DNA of 7,719 nt from Treponema sp. (GTDB lineage: Bacteria; Spirochaetota; Spirochaetia; Treponematales; Breznakiellaceae): NCBI GenBank assembly GCA_031266695.1, contig JAISAK010000112.1, forward strand, positions 1-7,719. Direction: 5' to 3'. A program made the translations under genes and the position numbers. Every line of letters starts with the position of its first letter. The first letter of the stretch is position 1. This document shows, in pieces, positions 1 through 7,402 of this stretch. Under the pieces are notes generated by a model that saw nothing but the letters and a program-made list of their open reading frames with translations, had not been told where the DNA came from and made no database searches.

Positions 1-1
1 G

Positions 2-2944
2 GGGCTCAGCCCCGAAAGGCCGTCTATCAGGGGCACGGCGCAGAATCCCGACACCTACTTCCAGGGCAGGGAAGGGGTCAACAAATATTACGAAAAAGTT
101 CCGGGTATTGTGCAGGCCGAAATGGACAAGTACGCCAAACTCACCGTCCGCGCTTATCATGTCTTCGATTATTACGGCGCTAAGGACGCCGAAAGGGTGA
201 TTATCATCATGGGTTCCGGCGCGGAGACCTGCGAGGAAACCGTGGACTACCTTACCGGCAAGGGCGAAAAAGTCGGTATTATCAAGGTGCGGCTCTTCCG
301 CCCCTTTGACGCGGACCTCTTTGTCAAAGCCCTGCCCACCACGGTAAAGGCCATCGCCGTTCTTGACCGTACCAAAGAGCCCGGTTCCCTGGGCGAACCC
401 CTCTACGAAGACGTGCGCACCGCCATAGGCGAAGTAATGGGCGCGGGCAAGGCCCCCTTCCAGGGCTGGCCCGTGGTTCTCGGCGGCCGCTACGGCCTCG
501 GTTCCAAGGAATTCACCCCGGCTATGGTCAAGGCGGTGTTCGAAAATCTTTCGGGAAAAAAGATCGCCAACTTCGCGGTCGGCATCAAGGATGATGTGCT
601 GGGCAAGAGCCTTGATTACGATGAACACTTTGTCATTGCCGAAGAGGGCATGAACGAAGCCATGTTCTACGGCCTCGGTTCCGACGGCACCGTCGGCGCC
701 AACAAGAACTCCATCAAGATCATCGGCGACGCCAAACCGGAACTTTCCGCCCAGGCCTACTTCTCCTATGACTCCAAAAAGTCGGGAGGCTTTACCGTTT
801 CCCATCTCCGTTTCGGCAAACAGGCGATCCGCCGGCCCTACCTTATCACCAAGGCCGACTTCCTTGCCTGCCACAAATTCTCCTATATGGAAACCTTTGA
901 TCTTCTGGCCAATGCCAGGGACGGCGGAACCTTCCTCCTCAACAGCCCCTTCGGCGCGGCCGACATATGGAAGGAAATCCCCGTGGAAGCCCAGAAGCGG
1001 ATCATCGACAAAAAGTTGAAATTCTACGTCATCAACGCCGCCGAAATCGCCCGCAAGACCGGTCTGGGTAACCGTATCAACACGGTTATGCAGGCCGCCT
1101 ATTTCAAAATCTCCGGCGTGCTTCCCGAGGCGGACGCCGTCAAATACATGAAGAAATTCATCGAAAAGTCCTACGGCAAGAAGGGCGCCGACGTGGTGCA
1201 GAAAAACTACGCCACGGTGGACGCGGCCCTGGCCGCGGTAGAGGAAGTGAAGTATCCCTCCTCCCCCCAGGGGACGCTCAGCATGAAGAAGCCCTTCGCC
1301 ACAGCGGAGGATAACTGGATTCGGGAAATCCTGGGCACCATGTCCGTCCAGGAAGGAGACAAGCTCCCCGTTTCCAGTATCCCCGAAGACGGCACCTTCC
1401 CCAGCGGAACAACCCAGTACGAAAAACGCTCCGTCGCGGAACGGGTGCCCATCTGGAATCCCGCGGTATGTATCCAGTGCGGAAACTGTTCCGCGGTTTG
1501 TTCCCACGCCTGTATCCGCATGAAAAACCTCAGCGACGCGGAAGCGGCAAAGGCGCCCGGGGGCTTTAAAACCGCCGCCATTAAACCAAAGCCGGTGGAC
1601 GGCAAAAAGGTAGCCCTGATCATCTCCGCCGAAGACTGTATGGAATGCGGCGTCTGCATCAATAACTGCCCCGCGTCCAGGGATCAATCAAAACCCTGCG
1701 CGCTCTCGTGGAAGTCCTACTCCGACGATCCCGGGTACCACAAAGAACAGGTTGAAGCCTGGGACTATTTCCAAAGCCTGCCCGAAGTTCCCGCGGCGGA
1801 ACTTAACCTCAATACGGCGAAGGGCCTTGCCTTCAAGCGGCCCCTCTTTGAATTCTCCGGCGCCTGCGGCGGCTGCGGCGAGACTCCCTATGTGAAGCTC
1901 CTCTCCCAGCTTTTCGGCGACAGGGCGGTCATTGCCAACGCGACCGGCTGCTCCTCCATCTATGGCGGAAATCTTCCCACTACGCCCTACTGCCGGCGCG
2001 CCGACGGCCGCGGCCCGGTCTGGTCAAACAGCCTGTTTGAAGACGCCGCCGAATTCGGCCTCGGTATGCGGCTTACCAGTGACAAGCTCGCGGAACACGC
2101 CCGGGAAATCGCGGTAAAGGCTAAAGAGGAAGGCATACAGGCCGCGCTTCTTGACAAGATCCTCGCCAACGCCCAGGCCGACGACGCCGCCATTGAAGAA
2201 CAGCGGAAGCTGGTGGATGAGCTCAAGGCCGCGCTTAAAAACAATTCCAACGCGACCGCAAAAGCGCTCCTTTCCCTGGCGGATTACTTTATCAAACGTT
2301 CCGTGTGGATCCTCGGCGGCGACGGCTGGGGTTACGATATCGGCTACGGCGGCCTTGATCATGTCATCGCTTCCGGCCGGAATGTGAACCTTCTGGTCAT
2401 GGACACCGAGGTGTATTCCAACACCGGCGGCCAGATGTCCAAGGCAACCCCCGTCGGGGCCATTGCCAAGTTTGCCGCGGCCGGAAAGGAAATAACCAAG
2501 AAGGACCTGGGCGCTATGGCCATAAGTTACGGCTATGTGTATACCGCCAAAATCTCTATGGGCGCCAACATGGCCCAGACCATCAAGGCCTTCCGTGAGG
2601 CGGAATCCTACGACGGGCCCTCTATCATCATCGCCTACTCCCACTGCATTAACCACGGCATTGACATGTCAAAGGGCATGGATCAGCAGAAGGCGGTGGT
2701 TACCTGCGGCCTCTGGCCCTTGTACCGCTACGATCCCAGGCTTAAGGGCGAAGGGAAAAATCCCTTCCAGCTTGACTCCAGGGATCCGGCCACAAGCCTT
2801 GAAGACTTCATGTACAAGGAAGTACGCTTCAAGAGTCTCAAGGCCGCAAGTCCCGACCGGGCCGACGCCCTCCTGGCAAAAGCCAAGGCTCAGGCCGAGC
2901 GGGTATGGAAGGAATACAAGTACCTGGCGGAAAGGCCCTTCTGA
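2..2944 (+). CDS. nifJ: Pyruvate:ferredoxin/flavodoxin oxidoreductase, 5'-truncated by window edge
   Basis: This cytoplasmic enzyme oxidatively decarboxylates pyruvate with CoA to acetyl-CoA and CO2, passing electrons to ferredoxin or flavodoxin. The reading frame is open from base 2 to the TGA at 2942-2944 (980 codons). It enters inside the first pyruvate-binding domain, near the RGTAQNPDTYFQ motif (fragment residues 11-22). Comparison with the cysteine numbering I remember for the Desulfovibrio africanus enzyme suggests about 190-210 N-terminal residues are missing. The ferredoxin-like domain carries two 4Fe-4S sets: C490, C493, C496, C500 and C546, C549, C552, C556. The proximal cluster ligands are C622, C625, C650 and C902. 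The thiamine diphosphate motif runs from GDG (773-775) to NTGGQ (807-811). The spacing between C625 and C902 is about 20 residues longer than I recall for D. africanus, with a charged Ala/Glu/Lys-rich stretch around residues 700-750. No long C-terminal extension follows. The gene appears intact apart from the window edge. Confidence 0.97.
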   Translation, partial: GLSPERPSIRGTAQNPDTYFQGREGVNKYYEKVPGIVQAEMDKYAKLTVRAYHVFDYYGAKDAERVIIIMGSGAETCEETVDYLTGKGEKVGIIKVRLFRPFDADLFVKALPTTVKAIAVLDRTKEPGSLGEPLYEDVRTAIGEVMGAGKAPFQGWPVVLGGRYGLGSKEFTPAMVKAVFENLSGKKIANFAVGIKDDVLGKSLDYDEHFVIAEEGMNEAMFYGLGSDGTVGANKNSIKIIGDAKPELSAQAYFSYDSKKSGGFTVSHLRFGKQAIRRPYLITKADFLACHKFSYMETFDLLANARDGGTFLLNSPFGAADIWKEIPVEAQKRIIDKKLKFYVINAAEIARKTGLGNRINTVMQAAYFKISGVLPEADAVKYMKKFIEKSYGKKGADVVQKNYATVDAALAAVEEVKYPSSPQGTLSMKKPFATAEDNWIREILGTMSVQEGDKLPVSSIPEDGTFPSGTTQYEKRSVAERVPIWNPAVCIQCGNCSAVCSHACIRMKNLSDAEAAKAPGGFKTAAIKPKPVDGKKVALIISAEDCMECGVCINNCPASRDQSKPCALSWKSYSDDPGYHKEQVEAWDYFQSLPEVPAAELNLNTAKGLAFKRPLFEFSGACGGCGETPYVKLLSQLFGDRAVIANATGCSSIYGGNLPTTPYCRRADGRGPVWSNSLFEDAAEFGLGMRLTSDKLAEHAREIAVKAKEEGIQAALLDKILANAQADDAAIEEQRKLVDELKAALKNNSNATAKALLSLADYFIKRSVWILGGDGWGYDIGYGGLDHVIASGRNVNLLVMDTEVYSNTGGQMSKATPVGAIAKFAAAGKEITKKDLGAMAISYGYVYTAKISMGANMAQTIKAFREAESYDGPSIIIAYSHCINHGIDMSKGMDQQKAVVTCGLWPLYRYDPRLKGEGKNPFQLDSRDPATSLEDFMYKEVRFKSLKAASPDRADALLAKAKAQAERVWKEYKYLAERPF

Positions 2945-2955
2945 GTAAACGATTT

Positions 2956-2998
2956 GCCCGGGGCGCTGCGCAAATTTCCGCGACGTCTCCGGGCTTTT
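2956..2998 (+). terminator. Possible Rho-independent terminator after nifJ
   Basis: GCCCGGGG (2956-2963) pairs with CTCCGGGC (2987-2994) over 8 bp with one G-U pair, and is followed at once by TTTT (2995-2998). It begins 12 bp after the nifJ stop. The loop is long (23 nt) and the T run is short, so termination may be partial. The T run touches the GGAG ribosome binding site of the next gene. The hairpin could therefore also affect translation of the receiver gene in read-through transcripts. Confidence 0.5.
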
Positions 2999-3008
2999 GG
3001 AGAATAAT

Positions 3009-3404
3009 ATGGCGGATAAAAAAACAATCCTTGCGGTTGATGACGAACAAATAGCGTTGCTGGTACTGCAAAAATGCCTCGTGCCCCGGTTCAATCTTGT
3101 TGTCGCAAAGTCCGCGGCGGAAGCCCTGAATCAGCTTAACAGCGCCGTTCCCGACCTTATTCTGCTGGATATTGAAATGGACGGCATTTCGGGCTTTGAA
3201 TTCCTCCATACCATACGCAAAACACCCAAATGTATGAGCCTTCCGGTTATAATTGTAACCGGCCATGATGAACCCGGTTTTGCGGAACGCTCCAAAAGCG
3301 CCGGCGCCGCGGATGTCGTTCTCAAGCCCGTTGCCGCCGATAGTTTAATCGAAAAAATCGAACAGGTCCTAAAACAGCCCCGGCAGAATCCCTTCGGCCT
3401 TTAA
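3009..3404 (+). CDS. Stand-alone response-regulator receiver (CheY-like) protein
   Basis: This is a 131-aa single-domain receiver that should be phosphorylated by a histidine kinase, none of which is encoded in the window. The acidic pocket is D11-D12, the phospho-acceptor is D54 (in ILLDIEMDG), the switch threonine is T84 (IIVTG), and the conserved lysine is K106 (VVLKP). All catalytic positions are therefore present. There is no DNA-binding or enzymatic output domain; the protein ends about 20 residues after the last receiver helix should begin. The ATG at 3009 is chosen because GGAG (2999-3002) lies 6 nt upstream. A TTG at 2997 in the same frame overlaps that site and is not credible. The gene starts 64 bp after nifJ and ends 14 bp before a glycosyltransferase, suggesting co-transcription with the latter. 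Its output could be protein-protein contact, possibly with that neighbour (inference). Confidence 0.93.
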   Translation: MADKKTILAVDDEQIALLVLQKCLVPRFNLVVAKSAAEALNQLNSAVPDLILLDIEMDGISGFEFLHTIRKTPKCMSLPVIIVTGHDEPGFAERSKSAGAADVVLKPVAADSLIEKIEQVLKQPRQNPFGL

Positions 3405-3418
3405 TCGGAAGTGGGGAT

Positions 3419-4696
3419 ATGTATCTTACCGGGAACACCCGCATAAACCGCATCGGTTTTGTATCAACCCGTTTCAAGGGAAACGACGGCGTATCCCTTG
3501 AAACCGTTAAATGGCGGCAGGTCCTTGAACGGATCGGCTACGAGTGTTTTTTCTTTTCGGGCCTCTCCGACTGGGCGCCGGACAAATCTATGGTTGTGGA
3601 AGAAGCCTTCTTCGCCCATCCCCGGATTCAGGAAATTCAGGATCGCTGTTTCGGAACCACGGTAAGGGATGAAAACCTGTCCGGGGAGATTCAGGCCGTC
3701 CGCTTCAAGCTTAAAACGGCGCTTTACGATTTTATTAAAAATTTTAAAATCAATCTTCTCATTACCGAAAACGCCCTTACCATTCCCATGAATATTCCCC
3801 TGGGGCTTGCCCTTACCGAGCTGATTGCGGAAACGGGAATCCCCGTCATCGCCCACCACCACGATTTTGCCTGGGAGCGGCAGCGTTTTTCCGTCAACTG
3901 CGTGGCGGACTATCTTTCAATGTCCTTCCCGCCCCGGCTCCATTCGATTAACCATGTGGTGATCAACTCGGAAGCGCGGCAGCAGCTTTCCTACCGCTGC
4001 GGCCTTTCTTCGATTATTATTCCCAACGTACTCGATTATGACGCGGCCCCGCCCCTGATGGACGATTATGCCGAAGGGATGCGCGCGGATTTGGGAATAC
4101 AAAAGGATGAGGCCCTGCTTCTTCAGCCGACCAGGATCGTCGCGCGCAAGGGGATTGAGCACGCGATAGAACTGGCAAGCCGCCTCAAAGACAAGAAGGC
4201 AAAACTCCTTATCAGCCACCAGGAAAGGGATGAGGGCTCCGACTATTACCAGCGGACAATGGATTACGCGGGCCTGATGGGAGTTGACGTTATCATGCAG
4301 CCCGATATCATCGGCGCCGAGCGGGGCGTGACCGAAACCGGGAAGAAAAAATATACCCTCGCGGACTGCTACCTTAACGCGGACTTTGTTACCTACCCTT
4401 CAAGCTACGAAGGTTTCGGCAACGCCTTTCTGGAAGCGCTGTGGTTCAAAAAACCCGTCCTCGTTAACCGCTATTCGATTTTCCATGAAGATATTGAGCC
4501 TCTTGATTTTGACGTGGTAATTATGGAGAACTACGTTACCAACACTACCGTTGATACCGTGCGCTCCCTTCTTGAAAACCCCCAGGCGGTGGAAATACTG
4601 GCGGAGCGCAATTTTGAGCTGGCCCATAAATTTTTCTCTTTCAATCTTCTGGAACAGCGGCTTCGCCAGGTATTGATGAACTTCGGACAGTTGTAA
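3419..4696 (+). CDS. GT4-family (GT-B fold) glycosyltransferase
   Basis: This 425-aa protein looks like a retaining glycosyltransferase of the GT-B fold. The N-terminal half has a donor/acceptor loop GNDGVSLET (21-29) and a HHHD stretch (146-149). The C-terminal half has the R239/K244 pair in QPTRIVARKG, typical of nucleotide-sugar diphosphate contacts. It also has a clear EX7E motif, E331 to E339, in SYEGFGNAFLEA. No signal peptide or membrane segment is visible, so it is probably cytosolic. The whole-protein pattern, including ENALTIPMNIPLGLALTE, resembles a bacterial family I associate with compatible-solute synthesis (mannosylglucosylglycerate-type synthases). That link comes from memory and is weak, and other sugar acceptors are possible. 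The ATG at 3419 is preceded by GGAAG (3407-3411) and GGGG (3413-3416). It lies 14 nt after the receiver gene, as in an operon, and converges on mazG 23 bp downstream. Confidence 0.88.
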   Translation: MYLTGNTRINRIGFVSTRFKGNDGVSLETVKWRQVLERIGYECFFFSGLSDWAPDKSMVVEEAFFAHPRIQEIQDRCFGTTVRDENLSGEIQAVRFKLKTALYDFIKNFKINLLITENALTIPMNIPLGLALTELIAETGIPVIAHHHDFAWERQRFSVNCVADYLSMSFPPRLHSINHVVINSEARQQLSYRCGLSSIIIPNVLDYDAAPPLMDDYAEGMRADLGIQKDEALLLQPTRIVARKGIEHAIELASRLKDKKAKLLISHQERDEGSDYYQRTMDYAGLMGVDVIMQPDIIGAERGVTETGKKKYTLADCYLNADFVTYPSSYEGFGNAFLEALWFKKPVLVNRYSIFHEDIEPLDFDVVIMENYVTNTTVDTVRSLLENPQAVEILAERNFELAHKFFSFNLLEQRLRQVLMNFGQL

Positions 4697-4719
4697 GCGT
4701 TCCTTGATGCGCAGACACC

Positions 4720-5595
4720 TTAATTTTTGGCTTCTTCCCAAAAGGAATCCATCAGCCCGAGGTTTTCTTTGTTCATTACCGCGCCCCTTTCCTTCATTTT
4801 ATTTTCGACATATTTGAAGCGTCCGGTAAATTTGCTGTTTGTCCGCTGGAGCGCGAGCGAAGGTTCAACTTTAAGGTAGCGGCAAAGATTGACCACCGAA
4901 AAAAGCAGATCCCCGAGCTCCTCCTCCACGGCGGCCGCCGCCTCGCCGGACACCGCGTCCGGGGCGGAAGGCGGTACGGCTTCGGCGAAAGCAAGGGCCC
5001 CGGTAACTTCGCCGAGCTCTTCCCGGATTTTGTCCATAAGGCCCTTGAGATCCGGCCAGTCGAAGCCGGCCTTCGCGGCCTTCTTCTGAAGTTTCCATGC
5101 CCTGTCCAGGGGAGGAAGGCCGCGGCTTACCTCGTCAAGGATAGAATCCTTCGGTTTGCGGCCTTCCTGTTCCACCTTGATCCGCGCCCAGTTGTCCAGA
5201 ACCTGGGCGGAACTTAAAGGCTTCGCGGCCCCGCCGCCTGAATCCTTTGAGAGCGAATCTTTTGTCCCGCCGAACACATGGGGGTGGCGGCGAATAATTT
5301 TTTCACTCACCCTGTCCAGCACATCCGCCACGGAAAAAAACCCGTCCTGCTCGTACATATAGGAAAGCATGGTCGCAAGCAAAAAAATATCGCCCAGCTC
5401 TTCCGCCGTATGGCCCGGATCCTTCTCGTCAATCGCTTCGACGCACTCATAGGTTTCTTCGATAAGATCCCCGCGAAGGCTGGCGGGATTCTGCTCCCTG
5501 TCCCAGGGGCATCCGCCGGGAGCGCGAAGGCGCATAACAATGTTGTAGAGGCGGGCGAACTGTTCTTCCGCCCCCCCGGTTTCTCTTTTTTCCAT
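4720..5595 (-). CDS. mazG: Nucleoside triphosphate pyrophosphohydrolase MazG
   Basis: This 291-aa two-domain MazG hydrolyses NTPs and dNTPs to the monophosphate plus pyrophosphate; the family is linked to nucleotide-pool cleaning and stress control. The N-terminal domain has APGGCPWDREQ (25-35), the metal-binding EExxE at 46-50 and E66/D69. HPHVFGG follows at 104-110. The C-terminal domain repeats the pattern with EExxE at 192-196 and E226/D229, so both domains keep metal ligands. Compared with E. coli MazG (263 aa), it carries an extra Ala/Pro-rich loop at about 204-223, between the C-terminal metal motifs. It also has a Gly/Ser-rich insertion near 112-127. The ATG at 5593-5595 is preceded on the - strand by a GGGAAAAGG stretch that can act as the ribosome binding site. 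It converges on the glycosyltransferase and is divergent from the SDR gene, 51 bp away. Confidence 0.96.
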   Translation of the reverse strand: MEKRETGGAEEQFARLYNIVMRLRAPGGCPWDREQNPASLRGDLIEETYECVEAIDEKDPGHTAEELGDIFLLATMLSYMYEQDGFFSVADVLDRVSEKIIRRHPHVFGGTKDSLSKDSGGGAAKPLSSAQVLDNWARIKVEQEGRKPKDSILDEVSRGLPPLDRAWKLQKKAAKAGFDWPDLKGLMDKIREELGEVTGALAFAEAVPPSAPDAVSGEAAAAVEEELGDLLFSVVNLCRYLKVEPSLALQRTNSKFTGRFKYVENKMKERGAVMNKENLGLMDSFWEEAKN

Positions 5596-5627
5596 AATAC
5601 CTTTTCCCGAGTATCTTTTTCTGTTGT

Positions 5628-5640
5628 TTTATAGTATAAT
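5628..5640. promoter_or_regulatory. Symmetric -10 region between mazG and the SDR gene
   Basis: TTATA-G-TATAA at 5629-5639 is a perfect 11-bp odd palindrome. On the + strand it gives TATAGT (5630-5635) and TATAAT (5635-5640). On the - strand it gives TATACT (5638 down to 5633) and TATAAA (5633 down to 5628). It is the only good promoter-like sequence in the 51-bp divergent gap. A single symmetric -10 could therefore serve both genes. No convincing -35 box is seen on either strand. For mazG it would fall inside the first codons of the SDR gene. Confidence 0.5.
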
Positions 5641-5646
5641 TTCTCC

Positions 5647-6399
5647 ATGAAAAAGGAAATATCCCTTGAAGGGAAAAGGATTCTTGTTACCGGAGGAGCC
5701 ACCGGCCTTGGCTACGGAATCGCCGCCGAATGCAGGGATTCGGGCGCCGAGGTAATAATCGGAGGACGCCGGGAAGAGCTGCTCAGGAAAGCCGCGTCCG
5801 AATTGGGCGTTTCCTGGTTTCCCCTGGACGTGGCGGATGACAAGGGTATCCCGGCCGCCGCCGCGGAGATGCAAAAACGTTTTGGGCCCTTTGACGGACT
5901 GGTGAACAACGCGGGGATACAGAACAACAAGGAGGCCCTTGATTACACCGTGGAGGAATTCAGGCCTATCTTTGAAACCAATGTCTTTGGCGCTTTTGCC
6001 CTGACAAAAGAAATCGCGGCGGGAATGCTTGAGCGGAGAAGGGGTTCCATTGTTTTTATCAGCTCCGCCGCGGCCCACATGGGCGTGACGAAGAACCTGC
6101 CCTATACGGGTTCCAAGGGGGCGGTAAGCGCCATGTGCCGCGCCCTTGCCAGCGAATTTTCCCCCAAAGGCGTCAGGGTCAACGCCATCGCCCCCGGCTG
6201 GATTGAAACCGATCTTGTCAAAATTTCGCTTGAGCGGGTTCCCGAACGCCGCGCCCTGGTAGAACGCCGTTCCATGCTGGGCAGGCTCGGTACGCCCGGA
6301 GACATCGGCATGTGCGCGGTCTTCCTGCTTTCCGAGGCCTCTGCCTATATCACCGCTATGGAGATAAAGGTTGACGGCGGAACGATGGTATCGCTGTAG
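5647..6399 (+). CDS. Short-chain dehydrogenase/reductase (gluconate 5-dehydrogenase-like)
   Basis: This 250-aa classical SDR is an NAD(P)-dependent oxidoreductase of the usual family length. The Rossmann motif is TGGATGLG (15-22). R41-R42 after the second strand suggest NADP preference (inference). D61 begins the adenine-binding DV pair, NNAG is at 87-90 and N112 is the structural/catalytic Asn. The catalytic Ser is at 139-140, Y153 and K157 form YTGSK, and PGW is at 183-185. The C-terminus IKVDGGTMVSL is typical. The overall pattern is like gluconate 5-dehydrogenases and other sugar or polyol SDRs, but substrate cannot be assigned from SDR motifs. The ATG at 5647 fits the family N-terminus. 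No Shine-Dalgarno precedes it, and a TATAAT ends 6 bp upstream, so the mRNA may be leaderless. A GntR/FCD regulator, a family that often controls sugar-acid catabolism, converges from 27 bp downstream. Confidence 0.94.
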   Translation: MKKEISLEGKRILVTGGATGLGYGIAAECRDSGAEVIIGGRREELLRKAASELGVSWFPLDVADDKGIPAAAAEMQKRFGPFDGLVNNAGIQNNKEALDYTVEEFRPIFETNVFGAFALTKEIAAGMLERRRGSIVFISSAAAHMGVTKNLPYTGSKGAVSAMCRALASEFSPKGVRVNAIAPGWIETDLVKISLERVPERRALVERRSMLGRLGTPGDIGMCAVFLLSEASAYITAMEIKVDGGTMVSL

Positions 6400-6426
6400 G
6401 ATCTATGGAGTATAAAACCCCGCGCG

Positions 6427-7125
6427 TTACTCTCTCTTTAAATCAGGCGCCAGGTGGTATTTCGCGTGCAGGGATTTACCGCTCCAGAGATGATCCCGCA
6501 TAATTTTCTCCGCCTCGTCGATGTCGTCCGTGGTGAGTTTTTCTATTAAATCCATGTGTTTTTTAACCAGGCTTGAATTCCTGAGAGACACCTGGTTCAT
6601 TATGCAAAACATACCCATGCGGGTTGTCCTCAGGTACTCCCTTGTCAAGGAGGGGAGTCCCGCCAGGTTTACCAGCGACGTGTGAAAAATAATTTCTTTT
6701 TTTATCTGTGAAATTGAATATCTTTCGTCATTATCTATAAGTGCGGCGTATTCCATTAATTCATCCTTGTGCCATCTGATAGGAAGCCCGGTATAAAGAC
6801 GGGCAGCCGTACATTCATACGCTTCCCGGAGGATATACCGCTCGTAGAGATCCTTCTCCCTCAGGGGCCGTATAATGGTTCCCTTTCTGGGAATACTCTC
6901 GATAAAACCATCCATTTCCAACTGTAAAAGGGCTTCAAGGACCGGCGCCACGCTGACGCCCATTTCATCGGCTATTTTCCGGCGGTTAAGCAGTTGACCG
7001 GGGATCAGCTCGTTGTTCAGGAACATGGAAATCATCCGCTCATAAACATTTTTGGTCAGTGAATCTTTGTTGTTGGAAAGATAGTAGATGTCATTATCGG
7101 TCATTATCACGTGTTCTTTTTCCAT
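6427..7125 (-). CDS. GntR-family transcriptional regulator (FCD subfamily)
   Basis: This 232-aa protein has an N-terminal winged helix-turn-helix (about residues 22-88) with NRRKIADEMGVSVAPVLEAL at 47-66, then a helical FCD ligand domain (about 92-220). Likely FCD metal or ligand-binding positions are H148, H190 and H212. E144 sits where an Asp is more usual, four residues before the first His. R49 is kept at the place of a DNA-contacting Arg in FadR, but V59 and L63 replace two others. The ATG at 7123-7125 is chosen because AGAAGG lies 6 nt upstream on the - strand. The longer frame reaching 7260 would add a basic/hydrophobic leader without a ribosome binding site and would cross the promoter. 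FCD regulators usually respond to organic or sugar acids. The convergent SDR gene is a possible target, but this is inferred only from proximity. Confidence 0.93.
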   Translation of the reverse strand: MEKEHVIMTDNDIYYLSNNKDSLTKNVYERMISMFLNNELIPGQLLNRRKIADEMGVSVAPVLEALLQLEMDGFIESIPRKGTIIRPLREKDLYERYILREAYECTAARLYTGLPIRWHKDELMEYAALIDNDERYSISQIKKEIIFHTSLVNLAGLPSLTREYLRTTRMGMFCIMNQVSLRNSSLVKKHMDLIEKLTTDDIDEAEKIMRDHLWSGKSLHAKYHLAPDLKRE

Positions 7126-7161
7126 GGGATGCCTTCTTCTCCCCATGATAGTAAAATTATA
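7126..7161 (-). promoter_or_regulatory. gntR leader: -10 box and ribosome binding site
   Basis: Reading leftward, TATAAT at 7161-7156 is a consensus -10, and AGAAGG lies 6 nt before the ATG at 7125, giving an expected leader of about 24 nt. The -35 is unclear: candidate hexamers with 15-17 bp spacing fall in 7177-7184, at the outer end of the left inverted-repeat arm. The repeat may therefore provide part of this promoter. Confidence 0.5.
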
Positions 7162-7176
7162 CATCTGACACAAGAA

Positions 7177-7204
7177 TAAGAACGCAAAATACATGCAAGA
7201 TAAG
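7177..7204 (-). repeat. Left arm of a 28-bp inverted repeat
   Basis: Bases 7177-7204 match the reverse complement of 7673-7700 at 24 of 28 positions, including an unbroken 13-base block TAAGAACGCAAAA. The similarity resumes further in: GCGGCGCG at 7219-7226 is the reverse complement of CGCGCCGC at 7636-7643. The arm lies 52-79 bp upstream of the gntR start codon. Confidence 0.75.
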
Positions 7205-7384
7205 ATTTTATACCGCAAGCGGCGCGAAGGAAAACAAGATATTCCCCCACTGGGACGCAAAACCGCCGTTCACTTGCCTGTAGAATCCGCCTTCGGCGGG
7301 GAATTCCAGAGTCGCTCACGGTGTCTTTGACGCTCCCGTGGGGAAGTTCATGCGTTTCTTTCGTGGCGCAAGAGGCAAAGTTTA

Positions 7385-7402
7385 TTACCTTGTATGTCTT
7401 TT
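7385..7402 (+). repeat. Internal copy of the repeat motif
   Basis: TTACCTTGTATGTCTTTT matches 7674-7691 in 17 of 18 bases, in the same orientation, 289 bp apart. A similar CGCAAGAGGCA / CGCAAAAGGCA block precedes each copy (near 7365 and 7641), so the relatedness is wider than 18 bp. Confidence 0.7.

Noticed and set aside
110..112. GTG as the start of nifJ
   Set aside because: The frame is open back to base 2 and the preceding codons encode conserved family sequence, so this is an internal Val.
2024..2656. 210-aa open frame on the - strand
   Set aside because: It is antisense to the conserved proximal-cluster and thiamine-diphosphate region of nifJ; it arises from GC-rich codon bias.
6400..6426. 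Terminator between the convergent SDR and gntR genes
   Set aside because: The 27-bp gap has no hairpin with a T run.
7126..7260. Extended gntR N-terminus (45 extra residues)
   Set aside because: The extension would run across the -10 box and the ribosome binding site, and it has no counterpart in GntR proteins. The ATG at 7125 has a good ribosome binding site.
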